From positions 682,001-746,000 of the forward strand of contig WOFQ01000004.1 of the NCBI GenBank assembly GCA_012184525.1: a stretch of 64,000 nucleotides of DNA. Reading direction: 5' to 3'. The DNA is from Xenoacremonium recifei. Its lineage: Eukaryota; Ascomycota; Sordariomycetes; Hypocreales; Nectriaceae. A program made the position numbers and the translations under genes. The notes below the pieces were generated by a model. The model had not been told where the DNA came from. It saw only the letters and a program-made list of their open reading frames with translations, and did no database searches. Positions 34,782 to 45,349 of this stretch are shown in pieces (positions within the stretch are counted from its first letter, which is position 1; every line of letters begins with the position of its first letter).

Positions 34782-35644
34782 TCATAGCCCCAGCGCATCG
34801 TAGGATCCCTTGGCGCCGTTCTGTATGATCTGTCGGAGATCGAGTCTGGACAGCTCCGTCTTGCTTGGCCTCCCGTCATGACCACAGTGACTGGAATCCT
34901 TCTTTGGTTTCTTCGTCAACTGCGCCGTCGGCTCTCTGCCAGCTCGTCCATGGACGACGGCTCTCAGCCTCTCCCGCTTCTTGGTAGCCTCCTCTTCCGA
35001 TCGCTCGGCCTCCTTGCGACAGCGTCTGATGTCCCGGTTCCGCAGCACCCATGGCTTGTTGAGTATGTCTCGTCGGAAGGCTGCTCGCTTCTCCCACAGA
35101 GTGACCTCCTGGGCTGTTCCCTTGACGGCATTCATTCTCTCGATATTGATTTGCCGCTCATCCCTGAAGGTTGATAGCCCTCCCTTGACATCAACAACAC
35201 TACCAACGTCGATGTCCACATATAGCTGTGGGACGAGAGCGACAGGCCTCTCAACCTGACGCTCCGTACTGCATTCTTGCTGCTTCTTGGACGCGTCAAC
35301 GCCGTCCTTTTGGGCTGTCGGGATGATAACGGTGCATTCGATGCATGCGCCGCTGCTGTCATCCACGGTGTAGACGCGTCGCCCAGAAAAGTCGTCAATG
35401 GCGACGACGACTCCCACGATGCGCACCCACTTTATCGGCAAGTTCTTGAAGAAGTAGAACTTTTCTCCTGCACGTAAATCAGTATGTAATGTCATCGGGA
35501 GCTCCCCTTGATGCTACCTTCGAAGCCTGCATGCTGGTCAAGAGCGTGAACCTCGGTGACGCGGAAGGGACACCATGTATTCACGGTTGGCGCCAGATGG
35601 AAGCAGTACCGTGGGTAGAGGACAGGGCTAGACGCGTCGCTCAT
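34782..35644 (-). CDS. STN1: Telomere-capping OB-fold protein Stn1 (CST complex)
   Basis: Exon 1 is 35644-35518 and exon 2 is 35467-34782, phase 1 (GAA G|GA GAA); 270 residues. The N-terminus SSPVLYPRYCFHLAPTVNTW and the strands PIKWVRIVGVVVAIDDF and RRVYTVDDSSGACIECTV form the typical Stn1 OB fold, completed by SVVDVKGGLSTFRDERQINIER (about 150). An Arg/Glu-rich helix and a basic, Lys-rich tail follow. Stn1 pairs with Ten1 and binds single-stranded telomeric DNA to limit resection and promote C-strand fill-in. The protein is close in length to other filamentous-fungal Stn1 proteins that lack the long C-terminal winged-helix part of yeast Stn1. Confidence 0.9.
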
Positions 35645-36051
35645 GGCATGACTATCGCGTCTATTGATCGATTGCACAGATGCCCGTCATTCTGCGGGTT
35701 TCACGGGCTCAGGCATGATCTTCTGTTGATGCTGGTGTGAATTTGAGTCGAGAACTTGAGGTCCCTGGCGATAACATTTGGTAGGCACCATATGTGCTAA
35801 GGCAGCCCCGCCCCCATGTCCAATACAGCGCATCAGCCACAGCCAATAATAAGCCAGCAGCTTTCAAGGCATTTCTAATATACGACCACAGCTCTGCGAA
35901 TGTCATTAACCTGGAAGCTGATGATGATTCTTTCCATTTGCTTCATACCGATTTATCTACCAAGTCAAATAATACCCTGTCCATGCTCCTAGCGCCTGCA
36001 CATGATGACTATCCTTCCGACCAACTCCCAGAGTTTGTTTAAGACGTATCC
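35645..36051. other. Spacer between two leftward genes
   Basis: Promoter of STN1 and 3' region of the J-protein gene. No further gene. Confidence 0.5.
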
Positions 36052-37008
36052 TTACTTCTTTGCTTTCTTAGAGCCCTTGAGCCGTGAAGCAGCGGCCTGG
36101 AATGCCTCTTCGGAAGGCTCCTCTTCCATAGCTCGCTTCTTCCCCTTGCCCTTCTTCGCCTTGCTCTCCTTGGCACCATACTTCTCTGCCAGGTGATCAA
36201 AGAAGCTCTCGGAACGCTCCTGTTGTCGCCCCCGGATCAAAGCCGCGAGGCTATCTTCCGAGCTTCCCTTGCCCTTCTTCTTGCTCTTCTTATCCCCGAA
36301 TAGCTTGTCGTGCACACCGAGCTCCTTGGCCATATCCTCTGCCTCGGTGGCCTCGGCTCGGGCCTTCTTGACTCGAGCCTCGCGCCGCGACTTCGATTCC
36401 TTCGTGTATACTCGGAAGGAGGGCACTTCTCGGTTCTCAATAGCTTCCTCGATGATCTCGCGAAACCGCTTGTCGTCCTCCAGTACATCGCTTAGCATCA
36501 CCAGCTCGTAGACCTTATCCATGTCGCCTTCAGCTAGCTCAAATGCGTTAAGAAGATCCTCCTTCTCTTCTTCGGAGCCCTTGTACTGCGCGGCAAACTT
36601 CTCGATCGCATCTGCGGAAACCGAGTCTTTGTATTGTTCATGGTAGTAGTCGCTCCAGTTGAATCCCTCAGAGTCAACGATAGACTCTGCTGTCGAGCCG
36701 GTCTCATCGTATCGCTTTCGTCGAGCTGGGTCCGAAAGAACGGCGTAGGCGAAGGCGATCTCTTGGAATTTCGCGTGAGCTTTGGATTTCTGCTTCTCGG
36801 GCACCTTGTCTATTTACAATGATGATTCATTAGCGATGATCCGTTGATGTAGCCTCGTTAGTGTAGACAAACCTGGATGGTGCTTCAGCGCAGCCTTTCG
36901 GTAGGCACTCTTGACCTGGTCTGCAGTCGCATCCTTCTCCAAATCCAAGACCTCATACGGGTCGATGGGTGGGGGCTCGCTGTCGACAGAATCTTCCCGG
37001 TCCGACAT
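36052..37008 (-). CDS. DnaJ-domain protein, DNAJC9-like
   Basis: Exon 1 is 37008-36873 and exon 2 is 36809-36052; 297 residues. The J domain (about 15-85) reads DPYEVLDLEKDATADQVKSA, ALKHHPDK, FQEIAFAYAVLSDPARRKRYD. The intron splits the codon for Asp of the essential HPD motif. The middle part (WSDYYHEQYKDSVSADAIEKF, ELAEGDMDKVYELV) matches the conserved region after the J domain in DNAJC9, a J protein that in animals is also a histone H3-H4 chaperone. There is no Gly/Phe or zinc region. The C-terminus is Lys-rich and likely nuclear. The histone role is known for the animal protein and only inferred here. A 218-base promoter is shared with the divergent deaminase gene. Confidence 0.9.
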
Positions 37009-37226
37009 TTTGTTGATATAATGCCGGCAGTTGAGATGCAAGCTGCAGGTCTTGGGGTGGAAGCTTTCTGGGGAACGCGTCTTAACGCGCCTGATGGGGT
37101 TTGGCGGGGCTTCCAGTTAAAGTGCCGTCGGCGATCGGCCTTTAGAGCGGCCGATCTTTGCACCACTGGGACTTTTACCCAAGCCAGCTTCGACTTTGAT
37201 GCCTTCATTATCTTTCGCCTTCTTCG

Positions 37227-37730
37227 ATGGATCCGATTACTCCGGGTGATCATGAAGCAGCCATGCGGAGAGCGTTGGCTCTCGCAACGAATTCTCCCCC
37301 GAAGCCCACAAACTTCCGCGTCGGCGCACTCGTAGTGAGGCTCGACGACAACACCGTGATCGCAGAAGGCTACACCCTGGAGCTTCCGGGAAACACTCAT
37401 GCAGAGGAATGCTGCCTCTTGAAGCTAGCAGAACAGCATGGAACCTCCGAAGAGGGGCTCGCCAATGTGATCACCGGCCCTCACGCTCTCTACACCACCG
37501 TTGAGCCCTGCTTCAAACGTCTCAGCGGGAAGCTCCCGTGCGTGGAGAGAGTTCTTCGCCAAAAGGCCTGGATTACAAAGGTCTACGTCGGCGTACAAGA
37601 GCCCGAGACATTTGTTGGACCAAACCCGGGCCGAAAGATGCTGGAGGATGCTGGAGTCGAGGTCTCCCACGTGGCTGGACTCGAGGAGGACATTCTGAAA
37701 GTGGCAACGGCTGGGCACGTTTCTCCATAG
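37227..37730 (+). CDS. Cytidine-deaminase-fold enzyme, DRAP deaminase-like
   Basis: A single exon of 167 residues. Zinc ligands and catalytic Glu are seen in NTHAEECCLLKL (His, Glu) and VEPCFKRLSGKLPCVERVL (PC-x9-C). The N-terminus DHEAAMRRALALA and PPKPTNFRVGALVV match the deaminase domain that in yeast forms the C-terminus of Rib2, which deaminates 2,5-diamino-6-ribitylamino-pyrimidinone phosphate in riboflavin synthesis. In this window the domain stands alone, without the pseudouridine-synthase part of yeast Rib2. The specific substrate is inference; the CDA superfamily is firm. The gene is divergent from the DNAJC9-like gene. Confidence 0.85.
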   Translation: MDPITPGDHEAAMRRALALATNSPPKPTNFRVGALVVRLDDNTVIAEGYTLELPGNTHAEECCLLKLAEQHGTSEEGLANVITGPHALYTTVEPCFKRLSGKLPCVERVLRQKAWITKVYVGVQEPETFVGPNPGRKMLEDAGVEVSHVAGLEEDILKVATAGHVSP

Positions 37731-38005
37731 CTACGAGTTCGGCTTTGTGATTACGAAACTTGGGATTCATCATGCGAGGGAAAATGTCATGAACACATTG
37801 AAGAGATGAATGATATAGTACTATACGATCACCGAATTCTGGGATGACATGAGAGCTATCTTCACAAGACGGGGGACTAGAACAGCCTTGCACCATCAAC
37901 CCAAGTGGTTTCAAGATCCTTCAACACAATTATTTCGCCCTTTTTGTTTCCACCCGTTCGATTTTCTGACGGGACTGCTTCAACTCTCTGTTGTCCTTTC
38001 TTTGC

Positions 38006-38353
38006 TCACTGGCGCGTGATCGCATGGTGGTTTCGTCGGCAGAAATCGCAGAGAATCTTTTGGCCCTGGTTGTTTGTGTCTCGGTACTCGTATTCAACTT
38101 CCATTCCTTCGTGGATGATCAAGCGGTGGACGTATCTCTCTCTCTCGTCGATCCATGTCATCTTGCCCGTCGCTAACATAGCTTGACCGAGGTCGCAAAT
38201 TTGGATCAGTTGGTTGATGCCGACCTCCCAGCCATGGCCACGCATTTGCACATAATCTCTTGGCAGCTTTGCCCAGTCGGTGAACCCCATGATACCCTCA
38301 CATCGGGCATCTCGGCACGCGCAAAGCCACCGAATGCATTTGATTTTGCACAT
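38006..38353 (-). CDS. Small cysteine-rich protein A
   Basis: ATG at 38353; 115 residues, no intron. It begins MCKIKCIRWLCACRDARCEG and ends KILCDFCRRNHHAITRQ, with Cys pairs at both ends and a charged middle (MTWIDERERYVHRL). There is no signal peptide, so it is likely intracellular. Many filamentous ascomycetes carry small proteins that start MC with a Cys/His pattern like this; none has a known function, and I recognise only the style. A second gene of the same style lies 1 kb away on the same strand. An upstream in-frame extension exists but looks unlike protein. Confidence 0.55.
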   Translation of the reverse strand: MCKIKCIRWLCACRDARCEGIMGFTDWAKLPRDYVQMRGHGWEVGINQLIQICDLGQAMLATGKMTWIDERERYVHRLIIHEGMEVEYEYRDTNNQGQKILCDFCRRNHHAITRQ

Positions 38354-39354
38354 TATTTCGAGTGCTTGTTGGTCTTGGGAGTGTTGTGTTCGTACTAGAG
38401 CTTGTAGATGGCAGCGTTGAAGAGATGAAGGAAGATGTTTGGTTTGCAACTCGGTGGCATATTTCGAGTTGGGATATCTGTAGAGGTCTCCTGCGAATGA
38501 CGAAATGCGAACGAATTTAACAATGGACGATTTGTCGGGTGAGTCAATGGTGAATGTTTGCTCACGATATGGTGATGAATGAGCCTATCCCGATGGAGAC
38601 CACTGCCCGTTTCACATAGCATTTCTCCAGGGCACCTGACCAAGTGAGGTGAGAGACAGGCTGGACGGATTTTTTCCCTCCGAAAATGTCAGGATTATGG
38701 ATGTAGCTGATAGGTTCAAAGAGGTGTCTTCTCTGTTGCTTCTCACTTTGATCTCAGAGTAAGCGAAGGGATGAGGTACTTTAATTGTCAGCACCGCTCA
38801 ATTCTAATTATACCTATTCCTTCGGTCTTCGGCCATGACCCTGGGTGAACATATGAAGTTTAGTATTCGCTTGGTGGCCCTAAAGAATTACTTTTGCTGA
38901 ACAGTTGGGGTCTCTCGAACAGTTTACAGCATTCTGAACCCTTCCTGGAGTTGAAACTGTGCGCCATGGCAAAAGAATAGGTACCGTCAGGATTTCATGG
39001 CAACATTGGAACATGAGGTGCCATTTGACCTTGTTTATGCGAGTGATCCTCTCGGTCCTACTTGTAGGTGAGCTTTGCTCTAAAGGAGCTCAGAAATCCG
39101 ATAGCCTCAACACATTGTTCGAGGATGAGAAGGTTAATCTCAAATATTTGAACAGCAAAAGATGCCATGACAAGTCTGGTCCCTTTATGTCACTTCACGA
39201 TTACTGTGAGAAAAGGAGAAGTTTGTCGAAGTTTGTCGAGATTGGTGATCTCCATTGTGTACTGCTCTTAAACGTTATGAAGCCTGATAAGGCGCTCAAC
39301 TATTCCCAATTGCCCCAACTCACTCCATGCAGCAAACCCAAGCGGCCTTCAGAT
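38354..39354. other. Spacer between the two cysteine-rich genes
   Basis: No gene recognised. A plus-strand ORF (38959-39804) crosses into the second cysteine-rich gene as its antisense shadow. Confidence 0.45.
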
Positions 39355-39678
39355 CTAGTTTGGGTCCGAGGGGTCGGGCTTCTTGGTGTACTGGGGCATG
39401 CAGGCGATGATGCATGGCTGGCACATTGCGGTGGTGATGATCTTCACCTCGTCTTCCCAGCGAAAGTTCGGGCAGTTAGGCATCTGGTAGCGATAAATAA
39501 CGGCGTGCTGAGGACTTTGCTTGGTGAAATCTTTGCAGAGATCGTAGGGGTCGTGCGAGATCTCGAGGGCGCAGATATGTCCGCAGCCAGCGCCGAGATA
39601 CTGGCCGTGGGAGCGAGCCCGTGGGCACTGGAAGTTGGCGCAGAGGCACTTAAACAGGGTTCTTTTGCCGGAACACAT
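39355..39678 (-). CDS. Small cysteine-rich protein B
   Basis: ATG at 39678; 107 residues, no intron. It begins MCSGKRTLFKCLCANFQCPR, continues with HGQYLGAGCGHICALEISHD and DLCKDF, and ends with AMCQPCIIACMPQYTKK. Twelve Cys residues and several His residues suggest a metal-binding or tightly folded domain. There is no signal peptide. The start (MC..K....C.C....C) resembles protein A 1 kb to the left, although overall identity is low, so the two could be diverged tandem paralogues. Function unknown. Confidence 0.6.
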   Translation of the reverse strand: MCSGKRTLFKCLCANFQCPRARSHGQYLGAGCGHICALEISHDPYDLCKDFTKQSPQHAVIYRYQMPNCPNFRWEDEVKIITTAMCQPCIIACMPQYTKKPDPSDPN

Positions 39679-41710
39679 TTCGAAAGGAAGATTCGAGGTG
39701 TTGGAAGTATATATATTGAGTTGGGCCTTGTAAAGGTAGTGTTTTTCGTTGCTGGTAGATGTCTTTCGTATCTTCAACGGTCTAGAGGGGCATCGCGCCA
39801 GTAACTATACTTGTTTCGAGAATCTGAATTGCTGTCATGTTTGAAGACTGATGTGATGACGTTGGGGAAGAGCAAGCATCTCTTGGTCTCGCAATCACTG
39901 TTGGGTTGAGTCACATGAAGAGCTTGATGCATCGAAACACAGACCGAGAAAACAAGTCATTCACTTGAATAGAAATGCGAGCTACAAAGCACGGCTGTGA
40001 AAGTGACTTTGGGCCGTTTTCATAGGTAGTCAGCGCGTGGAGGGGGAAAATGCACGGCGGCTGCGAGTTCAGACGTAGAGTATTCTCGAATTTGCTATTC
40101 GTCAGCTCGACATAATGAAAGATGTAGCACCTCCATGAGCAATTCCCAGCTTGGGGTCATTTCCCTAGAACTGAGTTTGGAGATGGTGTCAAAGACTTCT
40201 TGATGAGGAGGTAGAAGTTGTGATACTGAAGATGCACGGTTTCACGGCTGTTGTCTGCATTCTACCTGTGTGCGTGTGCTTGCGTTTGTGTGTTTGAATC
40301 GATTTCTCAGTCACAAATCGGCATCATGTTACCCTACCACACAAGCTTTGCGAAATGCGTAAGTCAAAGATTTACATACATCAATGAACAGAAGATGCTC
40401 AATGCTTCGAACACTTTTATGCACGCCACTTGACAACGCTGGGTAAAATCCGGAGGACATCAAGCAAAGGACCAACTTGGCTGTTTCATGGTCATGACCC
40501 CTGGACAAATCGGAACTGCCGCGGTGGCTGTAGAAGGAAACACGGCAGGGTTTGGAGGAGCACTAGCGGTTGTCGTCACTGTGAATGTTCACAAGCGAGA
40601 GCAAAAGCAACATCGCTGACGCCAATAAGCGTCTCCAGGGTAACTGGAACCACGTTGAGGGAGCGACGGTCACACTGCCGCAGAGAGCCGTGAGAGAAGC
40701 TGAAGACCGCACGGAGTAACTCATCTCGATATGATGGAAGGATCACTGCGTGCTGAGTGGCTGCAGTAGTGCAAAACCGGCACTGCGGAAGTGAGGTAAC
40801 ATCGGGTGAGTTGTGCAGGGGGTGTGAGTGTTGAGCCCAATGACAGGTGCAGACGCCTCGTCTATCAAACACTTGCACAGAAACTAGTTGGTAGCAAAAA
40901 GTAAAAACTGTTGGCCAGAAAAGGAGGACAGAAGAGGTCGTCATCGCTTGCTGGTGCACTAGCTGGGGCTGAAGAAGAGGCCGGACGCGGAGCTGAATTG
41001 AGGGGAAGCCAACAAGACAAGCGGGAGGCCGACCATGACGAGGCCTACGCGCGAGAGCAATTGCGAGGAATGACTCCCGCCACTTGCGAGGCTTCTTCGT
41101 CCTGCTAGACTCCTCGATTCACCGAGCTTCCTCATTCACCTTCGCCGCATCCTCAATCCGATATCTTCACCAAATCTTCAACAGACTGGAACCTGACCCC
41201 AGTCTAGACCCCAGAACCCGTTGCGGACCGCTGATAGCCTGTAACCCGCCTGACGCTAGGGCAGTTAGCCGTTAATTAGAAGCTGGAGCTGCCGCTGAAG
41301 CTGAGCTCGCGTGCAGAGGGGCAACTCCTCGTCGATTATCGTCACCCAGTCGACCACTTCCTCCCATTCACATCCTCTTCACCCTTTCTCCTTCTCACCT
41401 CACCTTTTAAACTAAGGCCTGAAACTCCCACCCTCGCTTTTGGACGTCTTCTGGATCCTGCACAGACATTCATTCAGGTTTATTCCATCATCCTCTCCCC
41501 ACCACTTGGCGCCTGTCTTAGAGGTCACCTGCGATATCCATCTTATTCACCGCTCACTTCAATCAACCTCGCTATCCCATATCACTGGCAATTGCCCCTC
41601 GCCTTTCGACATTTTCCTCCACATATCATCTATCCTCATTATACAACATCCCGACTACCTTTAGTCTTATGCAATAGGCCTTATCATAACACCAAAAACT
41701 CCTCGACATC
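39679..41710. other. Intergenic region and Argonaute leader
   Basis: Two kilobases without a gene I can support. A minus-strand ORF at 40576-40959 was considered and rejected. The last 350 bases are strongly CT-rich and fit a long 5' leader for the Argonaute gene. Confidence 0.5.
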
Positions 41711-44700
41711 ATGGCCGACCGCGGTAGTCGAGGTGGCGGACGAGGCGGTCGTGGAAATCGCGGCGGTCCTCGAGGAGGCGGCGGCCAGGGAAACCGCGGT
41801 GAGCATCGTGGAGGATCCAGAGGAGGTTCTCGAGGAGACTTCGAAGGAGGTTCTCGCGGAGGAGGCTATCGAGGTGGAGGTCGAGGAGAGTTCAGAGGAG
41901 GGTCCAGAGGCGACTCTCGAGGAGATTATCGAGGCGGGAGAGGAAGAGGAAGAGGCGGCGGTAGAGGCGGAAGGTCATTTGAAGATGATCGAAACCCTCC
42001 AATCTTCACGTAAGTCATCTACATGCCCATTCTTCAGACTCAAACTGACCAACACACGCAGGGGAGATGGACCGATCCCTGCACCGGACCCTGCCGTTAC
42101 AGCTATTGAAGACCAGATTGTCGCTCAGCAGACAAACTCAATGATAAGCTTGGTCTCTAAGATGGGTAAGCTCGCGATCGGTTCCCAAGCTGGTGCCACA
42201 GCCCTCTCAAAGGACCTCTTCCCACCTCGCCCTGCTTACGGCAGCCGAGGGACCCCCGTCACTCTTTGGGCCAACTACTTTCGTATCGACGTAAAGCTCG
42301 ACACACTCTACAAGTACAATTTAGAGGTGAAAGCTGTCTCGCTTAAGGAACCAGAGGCAGGCAAGTCCTCCAAGACCGCTTCCCCGCGAGAAGTCAAGGG
42401 CCGGGCGCTGTACTTTGCCATCCGCGAGGCCGTGTCTGAGCTCTCCAAGCACGACAAGTCCGCTATCATCGCTACCGAATTCAAGAACGTGCTGGTTTCT
42501 CGCAAGAAACTCGAGCTGAAGTTCAACCCTTTACGAGTGGCGGTTCCCTCCGAGCCTGGTTCTGAAAAGATGAGTGTCTATGATGTTCAGTTTCATGGCC
42601 CGGTTGAGGCTCGCATCGCCGACTTGATGAGACATATCACCTCAAAGGATGATTCCCCTGCTGAGGAGAATGTATTCCCCCGATATCCCGAAGTCGTCGA
42701 TGCTCTGAACGTGGTTTTTGGATATGGGCCGCGGAGCAAACCCAACATTAGTGCCGTGGGAAGTTCTCGCTTCTTCTCGTTTCAGAACGGTGGAATCACG
42801 AGAGAACTGACTATGAGCAACCGTGCTCTTCTCGCAGCTCGTGGATACTTTCAGTCTGTCCGCCCCGGTACTGGGCGACTCCTCATCAACACGAATGTCA
42901 CCCACGGAGTATTCAGACTCAGCGGTAAGATGGTGGATCTCTTCCAGAGATTCCAGATCACACCAGCCAATCGTGACAACTACCATGAGATGAAGAAGCT
43001 GCGTCTGCTGGCCAAGTTTCTCGCCAAGGCACGCGTTGAGGTGACCATGAAGCTTGATGACGGCAGGCAAGTCAAGAAAAACAAGGCGCTTCACGGTTTA
43101 GCAATGGCTTCTGAAATCCGTCGCGGCAAGGCCGGCGAACACCCGCCTCGTATTACCCAGGGCTGGGAATTTCCTGGACCGGACGAAGTCTCCTTCTGGC
43201 TGAGTAAGGAGGGAGGCGGCGGCAACTACATCACCGTCGCTGAGCATTACAAAAAGAGTGAGTGATATCTGCAAGCTACCTAGACTCTGACATAGACTGA
43301 CTGAGTGACCAGAGTATCAAGTTCAACTGGGCAATTATCCAGTTCTCAACGTCGGACGAGCTGATAAACCGACCTACATCCCTGCCGAATTCGTCACCCT
43401 TGAGGTTGGGCAGTTGGTCAAGGCGAAATTGACTGGCAAAGAGACTACCGAGATGCTGGGCTTTGCATGCCGGCTGCCTTACGCCAATGCCTTCTCAATT
43501 GTGAATGACGGACGTGAGGCGCTTGGACTGGACGATGGGAGCCTGAACAACTTTGGTGTGTCTGTCGACAAGAAACTCCTGACTGTCAAAGGCCGCATCC
43601 TCCAGACGCCGAGCATTGCATATAAGAGCCTTAAGACGGGCACCGAACACATTACACCTAAAGATGCCTCTTGGAACTTGGCTCGCGTCAAGGTCTCCAA
43701 GCCGGGCGCGATGATCAATCGATGGTCCTACGTCAATATTGGACGACCTCGCGGCGAGCCAGCGTCCCGAGCCCACGTCGAAGAGTTTTCGGGTTTCATG
43801 GCAGGCAAGATGGGTATCAGAATCAACCGCTCATGCGTGCCTCCACCCCCCAGCCTTGCATTGATGGACCTGGGAGCCGCCCTCGATGGATCGAGCCTGG
43901 AAAAGTTCTTTGACTGGGCACAAGACAATAACGTGGACTACCTGCTTGTGGTCTTGTGGACGCAGGATTCCGTTCTCTACGGCAAAGTGAAGACCTTGGG
44001 CGACTGCACTTACGGCATCCACACCAGCTGTGTCCAAGGTGATAAGCTGTGCGGTGGTAACCCCGGATACTTTGCCAACGTGGGAATGAAATGGAACCTC
44101 AAGGCTGGAGGAAACAACCATCAGCTCAGCAACTCGTTTGGACTGCTGAAGGAGGGCCGCACGATGATGGTCGGCTACGACGTCACCCATCCAACCAACA
44201 TGCCCAACGAGAAGGCCGAGACAGTACCCAGTCTTGTTGGACTTGTTGCCAGCATTGACAGCGATCTTGGACAGTTCCCGTCGGTGTCATGGGAACAGAC
44301 ATCACGCAAAGAGATGCTCAGTGCGCCCCTGATCGAAGCATTCAAGTCGAGAATCCAGCTTTGGATGAAGCACAACAAAGGCGAAACTCCAGAGAACATC
44401 GTCATCTTCCGCGATGGAGTATCTGAAGGCCAGTTTGCGCAGGTTCTCGACCAAGAGCTTCCTCTGATCCGCGAGGCCTGCCGTGCATCGTGTGGCCCCA
44501 AGCGCCAGCCTCGACTCACCATCATCGTCTCCGTGAAGCGCCACCAGACACGTTTCTACCCAACCGACAACGAGGGCATGTGTGAGAAGACCAAGAACAC
44601 CAAAAACGGCACCGTGGTCGACCGCGGCGTCACCCAAGCGCGCCAATGGGACTTCTTCCTCACAGCGCACTCCAGCATCAAGGGCACAGCACGTCCCGCG

Positions 44701-44997
44701 CATTACACCGTCCTCCTTGACGAGATCTTCCGCGCCAAGTACCAAGCCGAGGCAGCCAACGAGCTCGAGCGGCTCACGCACGAAATGTGCTACTTGTTTG
44801 GCAGGGCGACCAAGGCTGTCAGCATCTGCCCGCCCGCGTACTACGCTGATCTTGTGTGTACGCGGGCGCGAGCGCACCGGCCTGAGCATTTTGAGGTGAG
44901 TGACATGGAGAGCGTGCTTTCTGGTGGCACTGGATCGACTGCTGGTGGCGGTAAGCAAGTCCATGAGAAGCTGAAGGATACGATGTACTACATGTGA
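41711..44997 (+). CDS. qde-2: Argonaute protein (QDE-2 type)
   Basis: Exons 41711-42009, 42062-43257 and 43313-44997 give 1059 residues. The first 95 residues are RGG/GGR repeats, as in other fungal QDE-2 proteins, a likely arginine-methylation and RNA-contact tail. ArgoN, linker, PAZ (about 335-480) and MID (MGIRINRSCVPPPPS region) domains follow. The PIWI domain holds VGYDVTH (Asp788), SRKEMLSA (Glu832), IFRDGVSEGQF (Asp866) and RPAHYTVLLDE (His962), a plausible complete DEDH slicer tetrad. The C-terminus ends TMYYM. The protein would bind small RNAs and cut matching transcripts in the quelling pathway against repeats and mycoviruses. No Dicer or RdRP gene lies in the window. The split between QDE-2 and the meiotic SMS-2 class is inferred from the RGG tail. 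Confidence 0.95.
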
Positions 44998-45349
44998 GGG
45001 ATTGTCGAGATGCAGCGAAAGCACCTGGAGTGGTGCAGAGCGTGGAACATTCTTGAGGGACAGCATGTTCTGCGAGATGAGCGATTGCTATGTTTTCTTT
45101 CTTTGCTCTGTTTTTCCTTTTACGAACATTTTGCTATGTCGATCAGGTATGCATCAGGGAGCGAGCAGCTAGCGTCATACGGATGAGCCTTCGAGCTTGT
45201 CGTTTGCAAGGAGACCATCATCTGGCTCTATGTTTTCATGTCACTAGTTATCATCCAGACGGATCAAAAGTTACGTCTAGCCTAGTTATAGGTATAATCA
45301 AGCGTCTTTGAACCATTAATCATTTGCTTTGTCTTGTACAGTTGTCTTT
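44998..45349. other. Convergent 3' region
   Basis: Shared 3' sequence of the Argonaute and alpha/beta-hydrolase genes; AT-rich at its right end, with no gene. Confidence 0.6.

Noticed and set aside
40576..40959. 127-codon ORF on the minus strand with a hydrophobic start
   Set aside because: The hydrophobic start is short and followed by irregular composition; no leader, no family and no partner exon.
41592..43265. Long frame that reads through the RGG-coding exon and intron of the Argonaute gene
   Set aside because: It lacks an in-frame ATG before the exon and is a by-product of GGA/CGA repeats, which seldom give stops in another frame. Splicing to the RGG frame fits the family.
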